Positions 25,079 through 33,787 are shown, counted from the first letter of the stretch. The stretch is 64,000 bases of DNA from an uncultured Flavobacteriales bacterium (GCA_905479995.1 CAJQON010000018.1:124001-188000), one strand, 5' to 3'. Notes: generated by a model from the letters alone, not told the origin. Program-made: numbers and translations.

Positions 25079-25858
25079 TTGCAAAAAGTAAAAGCTAAGA
25101 AACATTTAGGACAGCATTTTTTAACCGATTTGCAAATTGCAAAAGACATTGTGGACGCGCTTACTTTAACCAAAAATTATAACAAGGTGTTAGAGGTTGG
25201 TCCAGGAATGGGGGTGCTTACGCAGTTTTTAATTGAGAACGACAATTACAAAACATTTCCGGTAGACATTGACAGAGAATCGATTGGTTATTTAACCGAG
25301 AAATATCCTCAGCTGAAAGGAAATATCATTTATGGCGATTTTTTACGAATGAATTTGGAAGAAATTGTTGGAAAAGAATCGTTTGCCGTAATAGGTAATT
25401 TTCCATATAATATCTCCTCTCAAATTTTATTTAAAGTGTTGGATTATAAAGATCAAATACCAGAAGTTGTTGGTATGTTTCAAAAAGAAGTAGCCGAGCG
25501 TGTTGCTGCAGGACCAGGATCTAAAACCTATGGAATTACAAGTGTTTTATTACAGGCTTTTTATAGTATAGAATACTTATTTACGGTTCATGAAGATGTT
25601 TTTGATCCTCCACCAAAGGTAAAATCAGCAGTAATACGGTTAATAAGAAACGAAAATCAACAGTTAAATTGTGATCCTAAACAATTTAAAACGGTGGTAA
25701 AAATGGCGTTTAATCAACGCAGAAAAACTATGCGAAACTCTTTAAAAAGCTTAATTAGAGAGGAGATTAAGGAGAACGAAATTTTTAATCAAAGACCAGA
25801 ACAGTTGAGTGTTGAACAGTTTGTTAATTTAACCAACCTGCTTTACCCTAAGGTTTAG
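25079..25858 (+). CDS. rsmA: 16S rRNA (adenine1518/1519-N6)-dimethyltransferase
   Basis: 259 residues. It dimethylates two adjacent adenines near the 3' end of 16S rRNA (KsgA). Motifs are KKHLGQHFLTD at the N-terminus, SAM-binding LEVGPGMGVLTQFL (about 39), IGNFPYNISSQILFK (catalytic NFPY, about 102) and DPPPKVKSAVIRL. Translation begins at TTG, which gives the family's exact N-terminus, and no in-frame ATG exists upstream. It diverges from the VWA protein gene and overlaps the convergent VOC gene by four bases. Confidence 0.96.
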   Translation: MQKVKAKKHLGQHFLTDLQIAKDIVDALTLTKNYNKVLEVGPGMGVLTQFLIENDNYKTFPVDIDRESIGYLTEKYPQLKGNIIYGDFLRMNLEEIVGKESFAVIGNFPYNISSQILFKVLDYKDQIPEVVGMFQKEVAERVAAGPGSKTYGITSVLLQAFYSIEYLFTVHEDVFDPPPKVKSAVIRLIRNENQQLNCDPKQFKTVVKMAFNQRRKTMRNSLKSLIREEIKENEIFNQRPEQLSVEQFVNLTNLLYPKV

Positions 25859-26277
25859 TTTGAACCGTACAATCCAATTTTGTTTCCTTCAGAATCTAAA
25901 GCATGTGCGTAATAGCCTGGTTTATTATCAATGTAAGTGTTTGGTATAACGTATTGATTTTCAGACTCTTTCATGGTGATTAATGTTTTTTCGGTAACAA
26001 TTTCTCCTCCATTATCTTTTATTGCCTTAACAATGGTTTCAAAATTTCCGGTAGCATCAAAAAATAAAGTAACTCCTTTTCCTATAGGTTCTTTAGATTC
26101 TATTAGTGCTCCATTTAACAACTTTTTACCATTTTCTCCAGCTATAAAAACAGCATGAGGAATACCATTTAACTCTTCAAAAAAGAAGTCCGTGTCAAAA
26201 ACGTTTTGATAAAATTGAGCGGCACGCCTTAAATCTTTGGTAGGAATTTGAATCCATTGAATGCTTGAATGTTCCAT
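25855..26277 (-). CDS. VOC-family (glyoxalase/bleomycin-resistance-like) protein
   Basis: 140 residues starting at MEHSSIQWIQIPTKDL; three residues earlier another Met is possible. It shows the paired beta-alpha-beta-beta-beta repeats of the vicinal oxygen chelate fold, with potential metal ligands at the start of each half (the N-terminal HSSIQW segment, and PGYYAHALDSEGNKIGLY near the C-terminus). The group is close to YdcJ/glyoxalase-like stand-alone proteins of unknown substrate. Convergent with rsmA. Confidence 0.85.
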   Translation of the reverse strand: MEHSSIQWIQIPTKDLRRAAQFYQNVFDTDFFFEELNGIPHAVFIAGENGKKLLNGALIESKEPIGKGVTLFFDATGNFETIVKAIKDNGGEIVTEKTLITMKESENQYVIPNTYIDNKPGYYAHALDSEGNKIGLYGSN

Positions 26278-26349
26278 AATCAACAATTTTGTGTGTTTGA
26301 TAAAGGTATAAACAAATCCAATGGATTCAAATAATCTTAGTGTTTGTGT

Positions 26350-26952
26350 TTATAAAAATGTAACCGAGCCACTTTCTACATGGTAAATGGCACCAACAAT
26401 TTTTATTTTTCCTTCTGCTTCTAGGTCTCTTAGGATATCACTTTTTGTTTTAATATCTGCAATCGACTGTTTCACATTTTCAATTGAAACGGTTTCAACG
26501 TCTCTACCGCCAGTTTTATCTTCAATTGTTTTTATTGCTGGTTTTACCTTAGAAAGTAAGCCAGTAATATTGCCCAATTCCACATCTTGGCAAGCAGCTG
26601 TAACAGCTCCACATTTTGTGTGACCCAATACCATGATGGCTTTTGAACCAGCTACTCCACAAGCATATTCTAATGATCCTAATACGTCTCCGCTAATTAC
26701 ATTTCCTGCAACTCTAGCGCTAAACACATCTCCTATGCCTTGATCGAAAACAACTTCAACAGGCACCCTAGAATCAATGCAGCTTAAAACAGCAGCATAA
26801 GGGTTTTGTCCTGCGCCTGTTTCTTCTATTTGTTGGTATAAACTATGTTCTTTTTGAGCTTTGTTTAGAAAACGTTGGTTTCCATTTTTAAGCATTTCTA
26901 CAGCTTCAGATGGAGTTATTTTTTCTTGAACTTCTTTTGTTATTGATTTCAT
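26350..26952 (-). CDS. Beta-carbonic anhydrase
   Basis: 200 residues. Interconverts CO2 and bicarbonate. The zinc ligands and catalytic dyad are visible: Cys58 and Asp60-Arg62 in CIDSRVP, and His111 and Cys114 in HTKCGA. Predicted cytoplasmic. It lies 10 bp after the SulP transporter gene, so the pair probably works as a bicarbonate uptake and conversion unit feeding carboxylases. Confidence 0.95.
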   Translation of the reverse strand: MKSITKEVQEKITPSEAVEMLKNGNQRFLNKAQKEHSLYQQIEETGAGQNPYAAVLSCIDSRVPVEVVFDQGIGDVFSARVAGNVISGDVLGSLEYACGVAGSKAIMVLGHTKCGAVTAACQDVELGNITGLLSKVKPAIKTIEDKTGGRDVETVSIENVKQSIADIKTKSDILRDLEAEGKIKIVGAIYHVESGSVTFL

Positions 26953-26962
26953 AGTTGTAATG

Positions 26963-28540
26963 TTATTTTTTTATTGGTTTAGAAAGGATGTCATGAAAAT
27001 TTTCTGGGTTTTCAAAAATTCCCCTCTTTGAAATAATTTTAATTGAAATGTCTCTCATTTTAGCTTTTTCAATATAGTCGTCTAAAATTTCAACTACATC
27101 AAAATCCAAATCATATGTTTTAGTAATGTCAATTTCTAAATGACTTCCTTGAGCAATAACTTCAAGCTCTTTAGAGATTGTTGCTTTATTAAAAAAAGTA
27201 ACCTCTTCTGCTAAAGCCATTTTAACCGTTTTATTTTTATCGTCAACCTCTTCATGTAAAAAGTGAGAATTTTTATAGCTGTTTCTTAAAACAATTAATA
27301 TTCCAACAGCCAATCCAACACCAATACCAAGTAGTAAGTTAAATTGAACTAAAAACACCGTTATTATAAAAGGCACAGATTGTTTCCAACCTAATTTTAA
27401 CATGCTTTTAAACGTTTTTGGGTTGGCTAACTTATACCCTACAATAAGTAAAACAGAAGCCAAAACCGACAACGGAATTAAGTTGAGCCACATCGGTATA
27501 GTTACCACTGAAATTAGGAGTAAAAACCCATGTAAAATAGCAGCCATCTTTGTCTTTCCTCCCGATTGTATATTCGCTGAACTTCTAACAATTACTTGTG
27601 TAATTGGAAGACCGCCAATCATTCCAGAAATTACATTACCTGTTCCTTGAGCGATAAGCTCTCGGTTGGTTGGCGTAATTCTTTTATCGGGATCAATTTT
27701 ATCTGTAGCTTCCACACATAAAAGTGTTTCTAAACTAGCAACTAATGCAATGGTAAATGCAGTAACCAATACTCCTGTTTCAGTTATAACAGAAAAATTT
27801 GGAAAACGAAATTGACCAAGAAACGAGTCGAAATCTTTAGGTGTTGGCACTTCTACCAAATGCTTGGATTCAATACCCCAAACTGCATTATCTTTGGTTA
27901 GGAGCGTATAAACAATCCCTAAAATTACAACCACAAATGGCCCTTGAATTAAGGTGAAAATTTTAGCCTTTTTGGCCAATACATTCGACCAAAAAATCAT
28001 TAACAACAATGAAAATGCACCGATAACTAAAGAGCCAAGGGTTGGGTTTCCAAAGGCATTGATAATTTCTGTAAATGCATTGCTACCATCTACTTGGAAA
28101 AATGCAAAATCACCTTCAGGATCATTGTCAAACCCTAAAAAGTGAGGGATTTGTTTTACAAAAATGATGATTCCTATTCCAACGAGCATTCCTTTAATAA
28201 CAGATGAAGGGAAATAATATCCAATTACTCCAGCACGTAAAACACCAAAGAGAATTTGAATAACACCACCCAAAACAACAGCTACTAAAAAGTTTTCAAA
28301 ACCTCCGAGCTGAGTAATAGCTGCCAATACAATAGCTGCCAATCCAGCAGCCGGACCACTTACTCCAATTTGAGAGCCACTCATCATTCCTACAACAATA
28401 CCTCCTATTATACCTGAGATTATTCCCGAAAATAGAGGGGCGCCACTGGCTAGTGCAATTCCTAAACAAAGCGGAAGCGCAACAAAAAATACAACAATAC
28501 TAGCAGGCAAATCCTGCTTAATAGATTTAAATAAATTCAT
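26963..28540 (-). CDS. SulP-family anion permease with STAS domain
   Basis: 525 residues. About 11-14 transmembrane segments (residues 10-400) include the N-terminal SulP signature (PASIVVFFVALPLCLGIALASGAP) and SGPAAGLAA, and are followed by a cytoplasmic STAS domain (about 425-520). SulP proteins carry sulfate, bicarbonate or other anions. The adjacent beta-carbonic anhydrase makes bicarbonate the likely substrate, as in BicA-like systems, by inference from context only. Confidence 0.93.
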   Translation of the reverse strand: MNLFKSIKQDLPASIVVFFVALPLCLGIALASGAPLFSGIISGIIGGIVVGMMSGSQIGVSGPAAGLAAIVLAAITQLGGFENFLVAVVLGGVIQILFGVLRAGVIGYYFPSSVIKGMLVGIGIIIFVKQIPHFLGFDNDPEGDFAFFQVDGSNAFTEIINAFGNPTLGSLVIGAFSLLLMIFWSNVLAKKAKIFTLIQGPFVVVILGIVYTLLTKDNAVWGIESKHLVEVPTPKDFDSFLGQFRFPNFSVITETGVLVTAFTIALVASLETLLCVEATDKIDPDKRITPTNRELIAQGTGNVISGMIGGLPITQVIVRSSANIQSGGKTKMAAILHGFLLLISVVTIPMWLNLIPLSVLASVLLIVGYKLANPKTFKSMLKLGWKQSVPFIITVFLVQFNLLLGIGVGLAVGILIVLRNSYKNSHFLHEEVDDKNKTVKMALAEEVTFFNKATISKELEVIAQGSHLEIDITKTYDLDFDVVEILDDYIEKAKMRDISIKIISKRGIFENPENFHDILSKPIKK

Positions 28541-28551
28541 GATTTTAATAG

Positions 28552-28575
28552 TTTAAATAAGTTTTTAAATAAGTT
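28552..28575. repeat. Perfect tandem 12-bp repeat before the SulP gene
   Basis: TTTAAATAAGTT occurs twice without a gap in the 43-bp space between the 101-residue gene and the SulP gene. Confidence 0.8.
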
Positions 28576-28583
28576 GAGTTAAC

Positions 28584-28889
28584 CTATTTAAACTCGGGGG
28601 GCTGCAAGAAGACTTCTATTGCTCTAATTAGAATGTTTTCGTTTAAACAAAAACGAATAAAATTGTTTTCTTTTAATATGGTGATTTTATAAGAAGAAGT
28701 GTGAAAATAATCAATGCTTTTCTCTTCAACTTCTTCTTTAGAATCTTTGTCCTCACTTTGCTCTTCTTCTGTTTCTTCTAGAGCTAAGACAATAGAATCT
28801 TCTTGGGTAAAAGAGGCTAAGGTATGAACTACTACAGGAGATAGTATCACACAAATTAGAAATACCAAGTTGATTGTCTTCAAATTCAT
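28584..28889 (-). CDS. Small hypothetical protein with N-terminal membrane helix
   Basis: 101 residues. One hydrophobic segment (residues 6-27) is followed by an acidic stretch rich in Glu/Asp (about 36-60) and a C-terminal part ending AIEVFLQPPEFK. No known domain is recognised. Flavobacterial transporter operons often start with small proteins of this style ending in a PP motif, but the Cys motifs of the HYC_CC_PP family are absent. It lies 43 bp before the SulP gene on the same strand and is probably cotranscribed. Confidence 0.6.
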   Translation of the reverse strand: MNLKTINLVFLICVILSPVVVHTLASFTQEDSIVLALEETEEEQSEDKDSKEEVEEKSIDYFHTSSYKITILKENNFIRFCLNENILIRAIEVFLQPPEFK

Positions 28890-28954
28890 AGCCGCAAATA
28901 TACTAAATCAATTTGTTAATGAATTAAGGCTGTTTTATTCGCCAAAAAGCAGGC

Positions 28955-29021
28955 TTAACAATTCCTTAACATAGCCATAAAACGGAATTAACACGAGCGC
29001 TGTTTTGGCTATTTACATTTG
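28955..29021 (+). promoter_or_regulatory. Pho-box promoter of the OprO/P-like porin
   Basis: TTAACA at 28955, 28966 and 28988, with a degenerate ATAAAA at 28977, all in 11-bp register. The last copy starts 26 bp before a -7 element TACATTTG (29014-29021). There is no -33 TTTG, as expected for an activator-dependent promoter. Binding by PhoB is inferred. Confidence 0.7.
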
Positions 29022-29068
29022 CTTAAAATTAATATAACGACTAAAACAGGTAACATTAACTAAAAACA

Positions 29069-30274
29069 ATGACAAAAATTAACTTAACATTAATCGCTCT
29101 TTTTATTGGTTTAGCGGTAACTGCTCAAGACAAAACCAGCAACAAGTTTGGAAAAGGCTTATATAATGTAGTAGCAGAAGATAGTTCTTACAGTATGAAA
29201 TTTGCGATCAGATTTCAATCATTATTTATTGGAGAATGGGATGTAAATGATTCTACAGGTGTTGGAGCAGGTAATTCGCAATTTTTACTACGAAGAGCTC
29301 GATTAAAATTTGGAGGGTTTGCTTTTAATCCAAAAGTGAAGTATAAAGTAGAGATTGGTTTAACTAACAGAGATATTTCTGGTGCATCATCTCATACTAA
29401 AGGAGCTCCGAGGTTAATTTTAGACGCGGTTGTAAAATGGAATTTTTATAAAAACTTTAGCCTTTGGGCAGGACAAACAAAACTACCAGGAAACAGAGAG
29501 CGAGTAATTTCTTCTGCAAACTTACAGTTTGTTGACCGTTCTAAATTGAACTCAAATTTTAACATTGATAGAGACATGGGTGCTCAATTAAGACACCACT
29601 TTAAAGTAGGTAAAAACTTTACAGTAAAAGAAATGTTTTCGGTTTCACAAGGCGAAGGAAGAAACATTACTGATGTGAACCTAGGTGGATATCAATACAC
29701 CAGCAGAATAGAAATTCTTCCGTTTGGTGAATTTAAAAGCAAAGGAGATTATACTGGATCTGCTGTAAAGCGTGAAGACAAACCTAAATTAGCATTAGGA
29801 GGAACTTATGACGCGCACAATAGAGCAGTAAAAACAAAAAGTAATCAAGGTAGTTGGATGGAAAATGACGAAGGATATTTTGAAACAGACATCACAACAA
29901 TTTTTGGAGATATGGCATTTAAATATGGTGGGTTTTCTATGATGGCAGAATATGCTATGAGATCAGCAGAGCAAGATAGTGCAATGAACAGTGATTTTTC
30001 ATACACTGGAGATGTTGTTCAGGTTGGAGCTGGAATGAACTTCCAAATGGGTTACATGTTTAAAAACAACTGGGAAGTTGCAGGGAGGTATACCTTAACA
30101 GACTGGGATACTGATGTAACAGGAAAAGAAGATCAAACACAATATACTTTAGGAGTATCTAAATTTTTTGTTGGACATAAATTAAAAGTGCAGTCTGATG
30201 TTACTTATAGCGAAACCGTTGATGACCCTGATAGTGAATTGATTTATCGAATTCAGTTTGACTTACACTTTTAA
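29069..30274 (+). CDS. Phosphate-selective porin O/P family protein
   Basis: 401 residues with a Sec signal peptide (cleavage near VTAQ, residue 20) and an OprO/OprP-like 16-stranded barrel: FLLRRARLKFGGFAFNPKVKYKVEIG near the N-terminus, a LWAGQTKLPGNRERV loop, and a C-terminal aromatic strand ending YRIQFDLHF. It should let phosphate or polyphosphate cross the outer membrane. A Pho-box promoter lies directly upstream and the Na/Pi cotransporter gene directly downstream, so the two would take phosphate across outer and inner membrane in sequence. Confidence 0.9.
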   Translation: MTKINLTLIALFIGLAVTAQDKTSNKFGKGLYNVVAEDSSYSMKFAIRFQSLFIGEWDVNDSTGVGAGNSQFLLRRARLKFGGFAFNPKVKYKVEIGLTNRDISGASSHTKGAPRLILDAVVKWNFYKNFSLWAGQTKLPGNRERVISSANLQFVDRSKLNSNFNIDRDMGAQLRHHFKVGKNFTVKEMFSVSQGEGRNITDVNLGGYQYTSRIEILPFGEFKSKGDYTGSAVKREDKPKLALGGTYDAHNRAVKTKSNQGSWMENDEGYFETDITTIFGDMAFKYGGFSMMAEYAMRSAEQDSAMNSDFSYTGDVVQVGAGMNFQMGYMFKNNWEVAGRYTLTDWDTDVTGKEDQTQYTLGVSKFFVGHKLKVQSDVTYSETVDDPDSELIYRIQFDLHF

Positions 30275-30280
30275 TCAGAA

Positions 30281-30336
30281 TTAACAATAACTTAACATTA
30301 GATTTAAGGGATAGTTATTTATCTAAAATAGCTTTG
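30281..30336 (+). promoter_or_regulatory. Pho-box promoter of the Na/Pi cotransporter
   Basis: TTAACA at 30281 and 30292 and TTTAAG at 30303 in 11-bp register. The third copy starts 26 bp before the -7 element TAGCTTTG (30329-30336). Confidence 0.7.
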
Positions 30337-30361
30337 TTCTCAACTATTAAAAATTAGAAAA

Positions 30362-32056
30362 ATGGAATTTGGAATTATAGAAATATTAAAATTGGTTGGA
30401 GCGCTTGGTTTTTTCATTTATGGAATGAAAATAATGAGCGAAGGTATTCAGAAAGCTGCTGGAAGTAGCCTAAGAAAGATCTTGAGCACCATGACCAAAA
30501 ATCGATATTTAGGTGTTTTAACCGGATTTCTAGTTACCTGTATTGTTCAATCATCTTCAGCAAGTACTGTAATGGCAGTAAGTTTTGTAAATGCAGGATT
30601 ACTTTCATTAGTAGAATCGGCAGGAATAATGTTGGGAGCCAACATTGGAACAACTATTACAGGGTGGTTAGTTGCCGTTTTAGGATTTAAAGTAAAAATT
30701 GCTGCCATGGCATTGCCTTTATTGGCAATAGGTGTACCAATGTTGTTTATGCGGAAAAACAAGGTTAAAAACATTGGACAATTTATTGTTGGTTTTGCCA
30801 TCTTGTTTTGGGGTCTTTCAGAATTAAAGCATGCAGTACCTGACATTAAAAGCAACCCAGAAATACTAAACTTTTTAGGGGCTTATGCTGACATGGGCTT
30901 ATTAAGTAACTTATTCTTTATTGTAGTTGGTACTTTATTAACCATAGTAGTACAATCTTCAAGTGCATCAATGGCATTAACCCAAACACTTTGTTTTAGT
31001 GGAATAATTCCTTTCGAAGTAGCAGCCGCTATGATTTTAGGTGAAAACATTGGAACAACAATTACTGCTGAGTTGGCCTCTTTACCTGCTAATGTTCATG
31101 CAAAAAGATCAGCAAGAATCCACTCCATGTTTAACATCGTTGGAGTAACCTGGATGGTATTATTAATATCTTTTACTCCAGTTCTTGAAGGGGTAAGTTA
31201 TGTTGCTCAAAGCTGGTTTAATTTCCCAGATTCGTATACAGCAGAAGGAGCTCCAATGGGATTAGCAATTTTCCATACTACTTTTAACGTATTAAATGTA
31301 GCGATAATGATTTGGTTTGTTCCTCTATTGGTTAGACTGGCAACCAAATCTGTTAAATCTAAAGGAGACATGGACGAAGAATATCACTTAGAGCACATCA
31401 GTACAGGAATAATGGCAACTCCCGAAATGTCTATTCTTGAAGCACAAAAAGAAGTGGCTAAGTTTGGTGATATCATAAAAAGAATGAACGGGTTTGTTAA
31501 AAGCTTAATTACTGAAACAGAAAATAAAGCAATAAGCAAAACCTTAGCCAGAGTTAAAAAATACGAAGACATTACCGATAACATTGAAAAAGATGTAGCC
31601 GATTATTTGGCAAAAATTTCTCAAGGTGAGATGAGCGAAAGTTCTTCCCTTAAAGTTAGAGGAATGCTTGGTATGGTAAGTGATTTAGAAAGAATGGGCG
31701 ATATTTACTATCAAATGTCTAAAGGTGTTGAAAGAAAGATTGAGGAGAAAGTTTATTTTACTCCAGAGCAAAGAAAGAATATTTTGGACATGTTCGAAAT
31801 GGTTGAAAGTAACCTTGAAGTGATGTGTACCAACTTAAATTCATCATACAGTTCAGTAAACATGTTAAAAGCACAAGAGCAAGAAATGGCGCTGAATAAA
31901 TACCGTAAAACATTAAGAAAAGAGCATTTTGCTAACATTGAAAAAGGAGATTATAACTTCCAAAGTGCAGCAATTTATGCAGACCTGTTTAACTCACTTG
32001 AAAAAATTGGTGACCACTCTATTAATGTTACTGAAGGTATAACAGGAGAGATGTAG
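30362..32056 (+). CDS. Na/Pi cotransporter family protein with PhoU-like tail
   Basis: 564 residues. Two inverted-topology Na_Pi_cotrans repeats each carry the QSSSAS motif (about 63-68 and 198-203) in a field of 8-10 membrane helices (residues 5-335). The C-terminal 200 residues are a PhoU-like helical bundle (e.g. VRGMLGMVSDLERMGDIYYQM). The family moves phosphate inward with sodium, and the PhoU-like part probably regulates it. It has its own Pho-box promoter and a 17-bp terminator stem after the stop. Confidence 0.94.
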   Translation: MEFGIIEILKLVGALGFFIYGMKIMSEGIQKAAGSSLRKILSTMTKNRYLGVLTGFLVTCIVQSSSASTVMAVSFVNAGLLSLVESAGIMLGANIGTTITGWLVAVLGFKVKIAAMALPLLAIGVPMLFMRKNKVKNIGQFIVGFAILFWGLSELKHAVPDIKSNPEILNFLGAYADMGLLSNLFFIVVGTLLTIVVQSSSASMALTQTLCFSGIIPFEVAAAMILGENIGTTITAELASLPANVHAKRSARIHSMFNIVGVTWMVLLISFTPVLEGVSYVAQSWFNFPDSYTAEGAPMGLAIFHTTFNVLNVAIMIWFVPLLVRLATKSVKSKGDMDEEYHLEHISTGIMATPEMSILEAQKEVAKFGDIIKRMNGFVKSLITETENKAISKTLARVKKYEDITDNIEKDVADYLAKISQGEMSESSSLKVRGMLGMVSDLERMGDIYYQMSKGVERKIEEKVYFTPEQRKNILDMFEMVESNLEVMCTNLNSSYSSVNMLKAQEQEMALNKYRKTLRKEHFANIEKGDYNFQSAAIYADLFNSLEKIGDHSINVTEGITGEM

Positions 32057-32073
32057 TTAACATTGAATTAACA
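32057..32073 (+). promoter_or_regulatory. Possible Pho box upstream of the small carboxypeptidase-regulatory-like gene
   Basis: Two TTAACA copies in 11-bp spacing, immediately after the cotransporter stop. A TTCCTTTG element like that of two other island promoters lies at 32137-32144, but it is not 26 bp from a clear half-site, so this site is weaker than the others. Confidence 0.4.
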
Positions 32074-32088
32074 TCACATAACTTAAGC

Positions 32089-32127
32089 ATAACAAAAGCG
32101 TAAAATTAGTTTTACGCTTTTGTTATT
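32089..32127 (+). terminator. Terminator after the Na/Pi cotransporter
   Basis: A perfect 17-bp stem (ATAACAAAAGCGTAAAA and its complement) closes a TTAG loop, followed by TT. Confidence 0.75.
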
Positions 32128-32168
32128 TAATAAGGCTTCCTTTGTGGTATAATTTAAAAAGTAACAAC

Positions 32169-32489
32169 ATGAAATTTTTAGCATTTATATTTTCTTTTTT
32201 AATGGTTTCAACAGCTTTTTCTAATGACAATAATGAAGAGAAAGAGCCAAAAATCTTCTCAATTTCTGGAAAAGTAACAGACGCGAGTGAAGAACTAACT
32301 GGTGTTCAGATTCTTTTAGATGGGAAAGCAACAACGGTTTATACAGATTTTGAAGGAAACTTTACTTTAACTAATGTTTTAGCAGGAGAACACACAGTAA
32401 CATTCAGTTTAGTTGCATATAGCAATAAGGAGATCTTGTTTAATCCAAAAAATGGTAAAAGTTTATCAGTAGAGTTAACATCAAAATAA
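32169..32489 (+). CDS. Small exported CarboxypepD_reg-like domain protein
   Basis: 106 residues from the Met opening MKFLAFIFSFLMVSTAFS, a clear signal peptide; nine upstream codons in frame are not needed. The mature protein has an acidic stretch and one carboxypeptidase-regulatory-like beta-sandwich (ISGKVTDASEELTGVQILLDGKATTVYTD as segments, then NVLAGEHTVTFSLVAY). This domain also opens SusC-like TonB-dependent receptors, but here it stands alone. Position in the phosphate island suggests a role in the same response, without direct proof. Confidence 0.82.
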   Translation: MKFLAFIFSFLMVSTAFSNDNNEEKEPKIFSISGKVTDASEELTGVQILLDGKATTVYTDFEGNFTLTNVLAGEHTVTFSLVAYSNKEILFNPKNGKSLSVELTSK

Positions 32490-32517
32490 GAAAAAAACAT
32501 TTTAACAATAACCTCAA

Positions 32518-32545
32518 ATCCCCTGTAACCGCAGGGGATTTTTTA
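32518..32545 (+). terminator. Rho-independent terminator
   Basis: ATCCCCTG, a 6-base loop, CAGGGGAT and a T6 tail, 28 bp after the small exported protein gene. Confidence 0.85.
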
Positions 32546-32562
32546 TATAAAATTCAATAAAC

Positions 32563-33036
32563 ATGAAAGCAAAATCTATTTTACTATTTCTTGGTCTAAC
32601 CTTAGTGTTAAATGTTTACAGTCAAAAAATTATAAGGCAGAACAATATTTATGTAGAAGAGGTTTCTGGCAAAAAGTATTCAGGAGTTTATATTTCTTAT
32701 TATTCCAATGGCGAAAAAGAGGCTGTTTATGCTGTTAAAAATGGAGTTGAACATGGTAAAGTGGAGTTTTATTATTTATCAGGAGAGATTATGGAGCAGG
32801 GAACCTTTAAACAGGGTAAAAAAAGTGGAAAATGGGTGCGATGGTCTGCAACAGGAGCAAAATTAGCAGAAGCATTTTATGCCAATGGTAAAAAAGATGG
32901 AAAGTGGATTATTTGGGATGAAAGAGGAATAAAGCGATATCAAATGTTTTATGAGGAAGGGAACAAAGTTGACGAATGGATCATTTGGGACGAAAAAGGA
33001 CAAATAGCCAATAAAAAGGATTATTCTAAACCATAA
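32563..33036 (+). CDS. Small exported MORN-repeat (YwqK-like) protein
   Basis: 157 residues: a signal peptide (residues 1-20, ending VYSQ) and about five MORN/YwqK-type repeats with cores YYSNGEKEAVY, YYLSGEIMEQG and FYANGKKDGKW. It is a short relative of the 511-residue MORN protein at the start of the window. It sits between a terminator and the Pho-box promoter of the atypical response regulator. No start-proximal Pho box of its own is visible. Confidence 0.82.
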   Translation: MKAKSILLFLGLTLVLNVYSQKIIRQNNIYVEEVSGKKYSGVYISYYSNGEKEAVYAVKNGVEHGKVEFYYLSGEIMEQGTFKQGKKSGKWVRWSATGAKLAEAFYANGKKDGKWIIWDERGIKRYQMFYEEGNKVDEWIIWDEKGQIANKKDYSKP

Positions 33037-33047
33037 ATTTCCAATTT

Positions 33048-33103
33048 TTAATGAACAGTTAACATTGGGTTAACCTGTTTTTATTGGTGCTCCGTTAACT
33101 TTA
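33048..33103 (+). promoter_or_regulatory. Pho-box promoter of the atypical response regulator
   Basis: TTAATG at 33048, TTAACA at 33059 and TTAACC at 33070 in 11-bp register. The last copy starts exactly 26 bp before TAACTTTA (33096-33103), a one-mismatch -7 element. Confidence 0.65.
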
Positions 33104-33112
33104 TTGTTACTT

Positions 33113-33787
33113 ATGGCATCAAAAATTATCATAATTAGTAGTAACTCTGAAGAGCGAATCGCTAACACCACCTTATTAAAAAAAGCAGGTTTCGATGCCT
33201 TACATTTTGCTGATGTTAATGCAGATACGGTAAATGCCATTCATAAAATAAATCCTGACATTATTTTACTGGATTTAGAAATAGATGGTAGTGATGGCAT
33301 TGAATTTTGTTTAGAGTTTAAAACAGAAGGAGTGTTGAGTTCTTATGTAGTAATTTATTCTGACCAGGAAGCTGACTACATTCAATTAGAAGCTTTTAAA
33401 GCTGGCGCAGATGACTATATTGTGAAACCAATTAATTTAAGATTGTTGGTTAAGAAGCTCAATGCGCTTCTTAAAAGAAAGCCTGCTAACGAATCAACAA
33501 AAGCCAAAATATTGACCTACAATAGCTTAAAAATTGATAGAGAAAGTTACTTGGTTATTAAAGATGGACAAAAAATATCGTTACCAAAAAAAGAGTTTGA
33601 AATGCTTTATCTTTTTATTAATACTCCTCAAAAAGTATTTTCTAGAAAAGAAATATTTGAGCGCCTTTGGGAAAATACAGAAGGAAGAAACACTCGAATT
33701 ATTGATGTTCATATCCGTAAAATTCGGGAACGAGTTGGACAAAATATCATCAAAACAATTAAAGGGGTAGGCTATCAACTGGCATAA
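33113..33787 (+). CDS. PhoB/OmpR-family response regulator with atypical receiver
   Basis: 224 residues from the ATG (MASKII), which aligns with the start of the phoB product (MASEKI); a TTG three codons earlier is less likely. The receiver keeps the phospho-acceptor Asp54, the Thr/Ser position (Ser83) and Lys105, but the acidic pair that binds Mg2+ (Asp10-Asp11 in the phoB product) is Ser10-Asn11. Phosphorylation may therefore be weak or absent. The C-terminal winged helix (about 130-222) is intact, with DVHIRKIRERVG and TIKGVGYQL. No kinase gene is adjacent. It may be a phosphorylation-independent partner of PhoB. Confidence 0.9.
   Translation: MASKIIIISSNSEERIANTTLLKKAGFDALHFADVNADTVNAIHKINPDIILLDLEIDGSDGIEFCLEFKTEGVLSSYVVIYSDQEADYIQLEAFKAGADDYIVKPINLRLLVKKLNALLKRKPANESTKAKILTYNSLKIDRESYLVIKDGQKISLPKKEFEMLYLFINTPQKVFSRKEIFERLWENTEGRNTRIIDVHIRKIRERVGQNIIKTIKGVGYQLA

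Noticed and set aside
28955-28993. E. coli-type Pho box (CTGTCAT repeats)
   Set aside because: The half-sites are TTAACA, which is the PhoP-like form; no CTGTCAT is present.
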